The position numbers and the translations under genes are program-made. 64,000 bases of DNA. It comes from Zanthoxylum bungeanum (lineage: Eukaryota > Streptophyta > Magnoliopsida > Sapindales > Rutaceae). The notes beneath the pieces were generated by a model, which worked only from the letters and a program-made list of their open reading frames with translations, had not been told where the DNA came from and searched no databases. Positions 56,629 to 64,000 of this stretch are shown piece after piece (position 1 is the stretch's first letter; every line of letters begins with the position of its first letter). Location of the stretch: the NCBI GenBank assembly GCA_019454045.1, contig SKCR01001866.1:1-64000 (forward strand). The letters are read 5' to 3'.

Positions 56629-57655
56629 TGTCAAATATATGATATTAATGTTAGTTGATATGTAATTAATATTGATAGATATGATATTAATGTTAGTTGT
56701 TAGTTGATACCTAATTAATATTGATAGATATGATATTAATGTTAGTTGTTTGTTGATATGTAATTAATATTGATTCTTTAGTAATGCATATATAAAGATA
56801 AGGGCTATTTACGTTTTACTACTAAAATTATGATAAAATAACAATTGGGTACTATGAATATTAACATATTACACTTTACTATTAAACTTATATAAAATTT
56901 AACATTTTATTACTTTTCCATCTAAACAGTTAGTTGACAGTCAGTTGACCTTTAAAAAGACTATTTTATCCTCAAAATAAAATAAACGTGAAAATTATAA
57001 TCATACTCTTTAAAAAAATATATCTAAATCTTATATATAACAATAAAAAAAGATGCAATCAACAATCACATTTATAAAAATATTTCAGTCTCTAAACTGT
57101 TCATATAACCTAACAAAATAAAGAATTTAATTTACCAAAATAATTTAATAATTAACATTCTCATATTAACCAAAATATTTTAAATGGATTACAATTTATA
57201 ATAATTTATGGGTTAAGACTTTTTTATCCTTACAATGTCAACATGATGTCATGGTCAACTAATGATATATATGGAAAAGTAGTAAAATATTAAATTTTAT
57301 ATAAGTTTAGTAGTAAAGTGTAATATATTAATATTCATTGTACTCATTTGGTATTTTATCATAACTTTAGTAGTAAAACGTAAATAATTCTTATTTTATT
57401 TTGAGGATAAAACAATCTTTTTTAAGTTCAACTGACGGTCAACTAACGGTTTGGATGGAAAAGTAGTAAAATGTTAAATTTTATATAAATTTAGTAGTAA
57501 AGTGTAATATATTAATATTCATAATACTCAATTGTTATTTTATCATAACTTTAATAGTAAAATGTAAATAATCCATAAAGATAATTTATAATTCATATTG
57601 AAATTAAGAAAACTAATATATTTTTCTTCACACTCTCCTATTTCAGTTTCTAACA
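56629..57655 (+). repeat. 3' LTR of element F, split by a MITE
   Basis: It matches the 5' LTR at 56,629-56,801 and 57,575-57,655. The break falls in ATATAAAGA(C/T)AATTT and is filled by element G. Confidence 0.88.
56802..57574. mobile_element. Element G: Mutator-type MITE with long inverted repeats
   Basis: This 773-bp non-coding insertion sits in the 3' LTR of F and is flanked by ATAAAGATAA at 56,792-56,801 and 57,575-57,584. The left end starts GGGCTATTTACGTTTTACTA. The reverse complement of the right end starts GGATTATTTACATTTTACTA. The inverted repeats extend about 185 bp (to about 56,988 and from about 57,390), including GTTAGTTGAC-GTCAGTTGA. A 9-11 bp duplication and long TIRs beginning with G are typical of MULE-derived MITEs. 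A further partial right end lies at about 57,240-57,389. Confidence 0.85.
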
Positions 57656-59536
57656 ATTGTATCTCAAATTTGCATTTAATTTTTAACCATTTTTTTATCA
57701 TTATTTTTCAAAATTGCATTTACTTTGTAACCAATTTGATTATTATTTATTTCCTTATTAATAAAATTTATTTGTATTATAATTTCTAAAAAAATTAGTT
57801 TAATTTGACTGGCTGGTACCACACTACTTTCCAAATAAGCTTTTATTATTATTATTCAATACGCTTTTATTAGATAAGAATATGGAAACCACGAAATCAT
57901 CAATAGCGACTCCTCATTAAACAATGGTATCTTCCAATTTTCTTTTTCAAACGTCTAAAATGGCCTATAAATTGCCTCTTCTACACGTTAGCTACAATTA
58001 GGAACCGAATTACATTTTTAACAAGATGCTAAATTCATCTCCAAAGTCAAAAAAAAAAAAAAAAGGAAGAAGAAGAAGAATAAATATTTACATACGATTT
58101 CATATCAAAATATTCTTATTTCCACTAATTATTATTATTATAATGAGTCGCTCAGCTAGTAAGACATTGTCCATTTTGAGCTATATCTAGTCTCACGACT
58201 TCATTTTTCATGTAAATAGTAAACTCACCGAAAATACATATAACTAATTAAGACATTATATCACCATCATCCCTCCCAAATAATATAGGACATCACAATT
58301 ATTAGTATTATTATTTTAACTAGTGTGTTTTAAGTGCTTATCATTGGAATATTTGTGAGGCTGACCAATCACCCACAATAAATGGTAGCGAGCAAAAGCA
58401 AAAAAAAAAAAAAAATCAATATCATGAAATATTGTATTACCACCATGAATGGTAGTAAGCTAAAGCAAATATTATTTGATTTTGATTTTGATTTGATTTG
58501 ATGTATGTCGTGTGGGTAAAAGCAAGTAGAAATAAATAATAAATGTAAAAAATTAGAGCCCAATTGATGAATGATGATGATCACATCACACGATTCCTTG
58601 CGTTATGTGGTAACCAAACTTGTTTATTAAAGTTTAGCTTGTACACCCAATCTCCTATATGTGTCTGGCCTTTTTTTATATTTATTTTTCTATATTCGAT
58701 ATAGTTTCTTCCATCTACCATCCTTTTTATGGTTTACTCTTTTGTTTATTTTATATTTTTAATTAAATATATTCTCTAACAAACAAATAAAGAATCCACC
58801 CCCGAGCTAACCTAAATTATGAATTCCTTTTCGGGCAACAAAACAATTTTAAATTTAATCTAATAGTCTTTTCCCACACGCCACAACGAAAATGAGATCC
58901 ACCTTAATCTATGCAATTAATTGGAACGTGGAAATTTATCTAATAGCCTGTGTTATTTTATTAAATTAATTTTTCTTTTCTCTGTACATTTTAAAATTTA
59001 TCAAAATTTCCCAAGTTAACTTTTAATTTTTCATGATATGTTTTTAATTATTTTACTCCTTAGTAATTGATCAATAAAAAATTATAAAAATAATATAGTA
59101 AAATATACACACAAATAGAATGTAATGGGGCGTATATGATATGTGGATATCAATACACGAAGTTCTATTTAAGCAACGGGTATAAAAATTTTACTCGTAT
59201 TCGACCCTAGCATATTGGCCATGTGGCCCCTTGTGCAGGTATCCCGTTTACACGATCATTTTATCTCTATTAAAAAAAGATGTCAATAACTCAAATCCGA
59301 CTTATTCAACTAAAGAGTATATAAAATTGTTCCATTATCCGCCACTAATATAATGGGCCGCCGTAAAACCTCACATGGATTTTTGCAATCCCTACACAAA
59401 TAGTAAAAAAAAAAAAAATTCAGAGATGGGAGGTTTTGGTGAATTCTGAAACATGAAGGGATAAATGATATATTTTGATAAACAGTAAGGGGTTTTTTGT
59501 TATTGTATTCTCAAATTAAAACACAATCTACTTCAA
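57656..59536. other. AT-rich spacer upstream of the PHD-finger gene
   Basis: No gene seen. It has poly-A runs near 58,048 and 58,405, with short ATT/GAA repeats. The phrase CAGCTAGTAAGACATTGTCC at about 58,153 resembles dispersed plant repeats, but the family was not identified. Confidence 0.5.
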
Positions 59537-59543
59537 TATAAAT
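59537..59543 (+). promoter_or_regulatory. TATA box, PHD-finger gene
   Basis: TATAAAT lies 97 bp before the first in-frame ATG and is followed by a CT-rich leader (CCACCTCTCTTTCTCTC at 59,610-59,626), typical of plant 5' UTRs. Assigned by position only. Confidence 0.45.
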
Positions 59544-59639
59544 TGGTGTGTTTAATTTATTTTGATTTTATCTGTGTGGTCGTCGAGGCTACTCCCATTA
59601 TCATACCCACCTCTCTTTCTCTCATTCATTTCATATGAA

Positions 59640-59669
59640 ATGAAACAATATGACAACAAATAAAGTAGC

Positions 59670-59722
<53 letters not shown>

Positions 59723-60398
59723 TGCCCCAATATCAAAAGATTCACAGTTACAGTCACAGCAAGCAAGCCCTGAGTGTTGCATGTGTGGTGATTATGGCGT
59801 TTCTAATGAGATTTTTCAGTGCAGAGTTTGCAAATTCAGATCTCAACACAGGTAATTATTTAATATTTAAATTTTTCTGTATTAAGTTTTTGTTTTGTAA
59901 TACGTTTTTATTAATTCATTTAATTGAATTTTCAGATACTGTAGCAATCTCTATCCGAAAGCTGATTCATACCAAGTTTGCAACTGGTGTCTGAGCCAAA
60001 AGAATGATAAAGATAAGTCACAAAATTCATCAAATTCTTCTTCATCAATCAAAACCAACAGCCAAGAAGATGCAGATAGCAAGAACAAGATCAAGAATAA
60101 TAATAATAGAGTTGTTAAAAGCCAAAGAAGCAATTTGCAGCTGCAGCAACAACTCAAAAAACCCATCAAGAAACAAAGGTTATCACCGGAGAGATCATCG
60201 CCACCGACGCCGACGCCGGCGATCCGTAAAAGGATCCTAACAAATGGAGCTTTAGAGGAGAAGAAGCTTTTAAAGAGAACAAAGTCAGAATTAGAGATAT
60301 CAAATAACAATAATAAAAATAATACAGTGATGATCAAAAAGCCAGTTTTTAGGAATAAGGTAAGAAGATACAAGCTTTTGGATGAGGTTTCAAGCTAA
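59640..60398 (+). CDS. Plant PHD-type (C4HC3) zinc finger protein, start disrupted
   Basis: Exon 1 (to 59,851) and exon 2 (59,936-60,398) are joined by an 84-bp intron with AG/GTAATT donor and TTTTCAG acceptor. The product has ECCMCGDYGVSNEIFQCRVC followed by KFRSQHRYCSNLYPKADSYQ and VCNWCLSQ. This is a complete C-x2-C-x11-C-x2-C-x5-H-x2-C-x12-C-x2-C finger shared by small plant PHD-like proteins. A basic, Asn/Ser-rich middle and the C-terminus NKVRRYKLLDEVSS follow. The family role is not well defined; chromatin or protein binding is plausible. Upstream, the finger frame is open through QLQSQQASPE, five Ile and 13 Asn encoded by (AAT)n(ATT)n, to a TAA at 59,661-59,663. The only ATG before it in frame is 59,640 (MKQYDNK then stop). 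About 216 residues lie after the TAA. Either this allele has a nonsense change or the true start lies elsewhere. Confidence 0.8.
59670..59723. repeat. (AAT)13(ATT)5 microsatellite with inverted halves
   Basis: AAT units followed directly by ATT units can pair as a hairpin. In the finger frame it reads poly-Asn then poly-Ile. Confidence 0.95.
59852..59935 (+). other. Intron of the PHD-finger gene
   Basis: 84 bp, AT-rich, GT...AG. It splits the codon for Arg between QH and YC of the zinc finger. Removing it restores the Hx2C spacing, which supports the call. Confidence 0.88.
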
Positions 60399-60700
60399 TG
60401 ATGTGAATTTGATAATAATGCTCTCTATCTTTATAAATGAACAATATAAAATGGTATTTGTTTTGTTTTGTTTGTTTGTTTGTTTTTTTTTTTTTTTTTT
60501 GGTGAGAATTTTAATCCCCCAAAAAAAACTGCGTATATATATTTACAAGATGATCATTCAGACAGTCATTAGGGTTAGTGAAGAGTCTTGATTTGTCACT
60601 CAACCTAATGTCACAATACTCAAATGAATCCGATATGATTATAGTAATTTATGATCATGGTTAAAAAACAATGCATTGTGTATCATGAATCATATATTTG
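60399..60700 (+). other. 3' flank of the PHD-finger gene
   Basis: AT-rich, with a GTTT run followed by T18 at about 60,483-60,500. It probably includes the 3' UTR. No canonical AATAAA was picked out with confidence. Confidence 0.4.
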
Positions 60701-60702
60701 CT

Positions 60703-61484
60703 AGGCCCGGCAACCGAACCAGAATCGAAACCGCCGATTTCAAGAATTGGAATTGAATCGGAAAAAATCTGGTTCGATTCCGATTTCATTGAAAATGGAA
60801 CTAGAAACTGCCTATTTTGGAATCGAACTGACGGTTAGATTCCGAATCGGGAAAAAAATGTGTGAATGTTGGAGGCAAATTCACTGTTCATCATGAATCA
60901 GCCAAGACTGTTGGAGGCAAACGGTCTTGGCGGTATATATTACCATTGGTTTAAGCATATTATATTAAATGTTTTTAATTTTGTGTATAAATATCCACCT
61001 TGGCTAAATTCTCTTGACAATAATTTTCTTCTATTATCTCAATTTCTATCAACAATTCTATTCACTCAATTTCTTCTCAAATTCTCATTTACTATTATTA
61101 TTTTAATTCTCAAATATTATCTAAATTTCTCATTATTAGTTTATTTATTACAAAATACGAAAATATCAAGTGCAAGTTAGAATCCAACAATGGATGTTTT
61201 CTATATGTAGTGATATATGGACTTGGCTTTGGCAAATACATTCATACATTGGTATAACATGTCATTGGATAGATGATGAATGAAAAATACAAAAACGTGT
61301 TATTGCTTTTCGTGTTTTATAAAGTAGACATATTGTAGATAATATTTACAGAATTACCAAATCTATTTTAGAATAATATAGATTTATTTATAAAAAAAAT
61401 TTCAATCGATTTTTGACAATGTAGCAGCTAATACTACATCTGTTATCGAGCTTCAAAATATTTGTCAATCAAGTTTGGGAGGAA
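60703..61484 (+). mobile_element. hAT transposon relic
   Basis: The left part (60,703-60,860) repeats (G)AATCGAAC and CCGAACC words of the kind seen near hAT termini. From about 61,197 the plus strand reads CSDIWTWLWQIHSYIGITCH followed by WIDDE, a stop, KIQKRVIAFRV, DNIYRITKSIL and, after a shift, FDNVAANTTSVIELQNICQ. This is the order of the plant hAT transposase core (SDIW, HSY-G-T-HWID, W-LQKR, DNAS-N). Several stops make it a pseudogene. It ends at a CACTA-like terminus. Confidence 0.7.
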
Positions 61485-61740
61485 CACTAGTAGAAAAACA
61501 TGCTATATTGACAAATGATTTATGACCAATACTAGTTTTTTCATCAATTTATGTCACATATATGACAGATAAATTAATTATCAAGAATTAGTGACAGATA
61601 TGTGATAGATAATTATCTGTCAAGAAATAATGACATAAGATATTTCTATAAAAAAAACTAATGATAGAAATGATTGACAGAAAATAATTCTATCAAGAAT
61701 TCATAATTTATAATTCAAAATATTAGTCAAGTGCCAAATT
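61485..61740. mobile_element. CACTA (CMC/EnSpm)-type terminus, truncated
   Basis: CACTAGTAGAAAAACATGCT starts at 61,485 right after the hAT text and resembles the CACTACAAGAAAA ends of plant CACTA elements. Inside are repeated (T)GACAGA/TGTCA subterminal words (61,565-61,690). No opposite end in inverted orientation was found in the next 2 kb, so only one end is claimed. Confidence 0.5.
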
Positions 61741-63638
61741 TAAAAAAATTACATAAAATTTGTTTGAAAAAATAAATATTAAATTAAAAATTAAAAAATA
61801 AATTATATGGACTATAAATTAATTATGTCTTTCGAACATAGTTTTCGTAATCGGACCAGACCAGTTGGTTCAATAAGTTAAATTAGGAACCGACCTTTGG
61901 TCCGGTCAAAATCATGTTAAAAAATCGGCAGAACTTATAAATCGAAAAAAATTAGAAGAAAACCGAAACAAATTAAACCCGATTTTTTTGAATTTTAATA
62001 TGTAATTAAAATAAGTTTATTATTCGAATTATTATTTTAATACGTAATCATAAAAACATTTTTTAAATTGTTTAATTTTAACTGAAATTACTCTTTTATC
62101 CTTCTGTCTTAATTGTTTATGAACCTAATTCCTGCATTTGTTCACGAGCCTAGTCTAAAAATTTCACTTCACTGAGTTCACTCTCTGTCTCTCTCCCTCG
62201 TGAGCAAAACAAACAAATTCCTAAATTCAGATTTTACTCTCCAAAAATGATATACATACATAAAGTTTTCCCACTCCCCTCACTGTAGGTACAGTGAATT
62301 ACTGTAGCTCGCTGTAGCCACAATAAGGGAATGAGAGAGAAAACTTTCGGAAAAATTTTATGCATGTATATCATTACTCTTTACTCTTTGTCTCTCTCTC
62401 CTGTTAGAAAATTAAATAAAGCCCTAATTTTTTTCCTCTGTTTTTTTGCACCACTTCTATTTCTCTTTCAATCGAATGATTCAAATATTTAAAGTTTAAA
62501 ACATTAGTTTTGAATCTCTCTCCCAAACCCTAGACTTAGGATTTGTTTTTCTTCATCAATTTCGACAGCTGCAGGCTGATTAGGCGAGAAACGAGTAGAG
62601 ATGGCAACAGGTCGGATATAAGACTGGCTGATTGTTTTTCTTTTTATTTGAATATCTTATCTCAATTTCAGCAAGAAGTTACAAATCGTAAAGTTTGTTC
62701 AATCCAGATCGATCTTAAAGACCTATTTAACATAATTCCTCATCTCTTTGCCTTTCCTCTTTGTGATTAGTATTTAATTGAATATTCATTTGTTTCACTT
62801 GAAAACCTAATTTTGTGTTAACGGTTAATTTCTTTATTTTACAGTATAAAGACTTCGAAGAAGAATTTTGTTGGTTAGTGGCTGAAATCACCCTCCGATA
62901 TATTGGGATTTTTGCTTTAACAATTAATGAATCATGAAAGTAGGTATGTAAACATCTCATAATTTCAATGCTATAGTGTTTTTGAATAGGAAAAATAGTT
63001 ATAGGTGCTTTTGTGAAAAGTGTATTTTTCATTCAATAATAATAGCAATGGAAGTGCTTAATGAAAAAACACTCGACATTTATAGCAATCGATGATGATG
63101 AGCAGAAAATATATCAATATTTACCGTCACTTTTACCTAATATTTTGTTTAGTTTCTCGGGTTTAATGAACATTTTAATGTATTTTAGTTTATTAGCAGA
63201 TAAAATAAAATCGGGACTCAAATGAATCAATTAGGACGAAATATGGAACAAATAATGGCAAAAACTGGACTTGATATTTGGATTTTGGAAGTTGGAAACT
63301 TGAAATGACGTTCTAACGAAATACAGTTTCAGAAATTTCAACATTTCTATAGCAATTGACATATCTGTTTGGGCATTAATTTCAAATCAAGGCCTTTTGA
63401 TATTGTGCTGCGTAAGGTTAACTGACAATGTTATTAGTCTCTTGGTTGTATAGATCTTTTGGTGGTTTTTGGTGATAATTTACTCATGGATATTTGTGGT
63501 TTCTTTTCATTTTTAATACAGCTAACAGGGAAAGAGTGGCACCAGATTTTTGAGGTTCGTTTCGTATAAACATCAGATGTTTGTAAATATTTGGGGATTG
63601 ATTTAGTTGATGTAGTGTAAGTTTACAAGTGTATGATG
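61741..63638. other. AT-rich spacer with repeat-like text, no gene confirmed
   Basis: A stretch at about 61,836-61,990 (TCGGACCAGACCAGTTGGTT and CCGAAA words) looks like a dispersed DNA-transposon fragment. A leader-like region at 62,160-62,605 has CT-rich and AAACCCTAG text and then GAGATGGCAACAGGTCGGAT, but the frame ends after six codons. No protein family was recognised to 63,638. Confidence 0.45.
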
Positions 63639-64000
63639 TGTTGGGGGCGCATGTGGGACCCCTAGGGTTAAATCGGTGTCATGCGCAGCGGAAGTGTGTC
63701 TAACCCGTAGATATCAAGTATGTGTGTATTTTCAAATAATTTAATGGATTACTATATCCCAAGACGTGTATATAGGAAAAAAACGAGGCTGAATCGGAGT
63801 GCGGAAACTCAAAAACGAAAGAAAATAAGTTAGCGAGTGTGTGTTACAGTGCCCGTGCGTACATCGACTTTTTTTTAAAAAAAATAAAATTATCAGCTCT
63901 CTGGAAACAAAGAGCTGATGAATTGGGGTTTTCACCCAATTAATTGTCAAACCTTCCCTAAACACTTTCAAACACCCAAAAATTTAATCTTAACATCAAA
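63639..64000 (+). mobile_element. Solo-LTR-like dispersed repeat, copy 2 (runs off the window)
   Basis: Starts TGTTGGGGGCGCATGTGGGA and matches 1,482-1,800 in the same orientation, sharing CTAACCCGTAGATATCAAG and GGCTGAATCGG-(T/G)GCGGAA. The right part is outside the window. It confirms that copy 1 belongs to a dispersed family with a TG start. Confidence 0.6.

Larger units (their letters stand above)
56094..57655 (+). mobile_element. Element F: TRIM-like copia derivative
   Basis: A short LTR (194 bp, 56,094-56,287) is followed by primer-binding site TGGTATCAGA, a 341-bp interior, the polypurine tract GAGGGGGGATG, and a 3' LTR starting TGTCAAATATATGATATT at 56,629 and ending CTAACA at 57,655. 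Flanking pentamers ATTAT / ATTGT match at four of five positions. The interior is a 31-bp minisatellite plus the last ~45 codons of copia RNase H (NQIADILTK, then a SKLN-like VFKLNLVSTLPS). With the MITE removed the element is about 780 bp, within the TRIM size range. Confidence 0.8.

Noticed and set aside
59650..59994. Plus-strand frame with poly-Ile beginning at 59,650
   Set aside because: It is in a different frame from the zinc finger and reads through the intron.
59552..60373. Minus-strand frames opposite the PHD-finger gene, including a poly-Leu stretch
   Set aside because: They come from the microsatellite and the antisense of a well-supported spliced gene.
62160..62960. Leader-like sequence with AAACCCTAG and ATGGCAACAGG, suggesting a gene start
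   Set aside because: The frame closes after six codons and ATGGCAACAGGTCGG-like text is common at transposon edges. No following exon could be recognised.

Overview
This looks like a gene-poor, repeat-dense stretch of a eudicot nuclear genome. The composition is AT-rich, every large open region reads as a plant transposable element, and the one host-type gene (about 59,640-60,398, + strand) has a plant-style intron and a plant PHD-type zinc finger. The species cannot be named from the sequence. I see no rRNA, tRNA, CRISPR, phage or bacterial operon features. The tRNA-like strings present are retroelement primer-binding sites.

Layout. 1-5,082: AT-rich spacer with a Tourist-like MITE (1,027-1,433) and an LTR-like repeat (1,482-3,421) that recurs at the right edge (63,639-64,000). 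5,083-12,911: a worn Ty3/gypsy element of Tekay/Del type with 2.1-2.2 kb LTRs. 13,056-13,479: a second Tourist-like MITE. 13,598 to about 44,345: a 5'-truncated LINE (L1-type) on the minus strand, split into three pieces by two full-length Ty1/copia elements of one family in opposite orientation: copia-A (14,641-24,417, +) and copia-B (25,163-43,964, -). Each is flanked by a perfect 5-bp target-site duplication (CCAAC and GAACC). Copia-B holds a further insertion in its leader (31,329-40,331, TSD AAGTG; probably a long Ty3/gypsy solo LTR, called D). D in turn holds a young Athila-like, gag-only LTR element (32,215-38,087, TSD ACCAC; called C). The nesting is therefore LINE > copia-B > D > C.

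44,832-53,947: a Tat/Retand-type Ty3/gypsy element (E, TSD AATTC). It has a dual RNase H, a truncated integrase, a GC-rich minisatellite zone, and a long spliced antisense ORF related to the 'putative gypsy type transposon' family. 53,953-56,093: AT-rich spacer built from diverged repeat modules, part of which lies on the other side of E. 56,094-57,655: a TRIM-like copia derivative (F) whose 3' LTR carries a Mutator-type MITE (G, 10-bp TSD). 59,537-60,398: the PHD-finger gene, whose only upstream in-frame ATG is followed eight codons later by TAA. 60,700-61,700: a hAT transposase relic abutting a CACTA terminus. The rest is AT-rich spacer.

None of the transposon polyproteins is intact. The best preserved is copia-B (four or five lesions). 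The main interest is structural: a datable nested stack, a giant inverted pair of copia elements that could make hairpin RNA, GGCGCC palindromes in the LTRs of C, the spliced antisense ORF in E, and the broken start of the single host gene.
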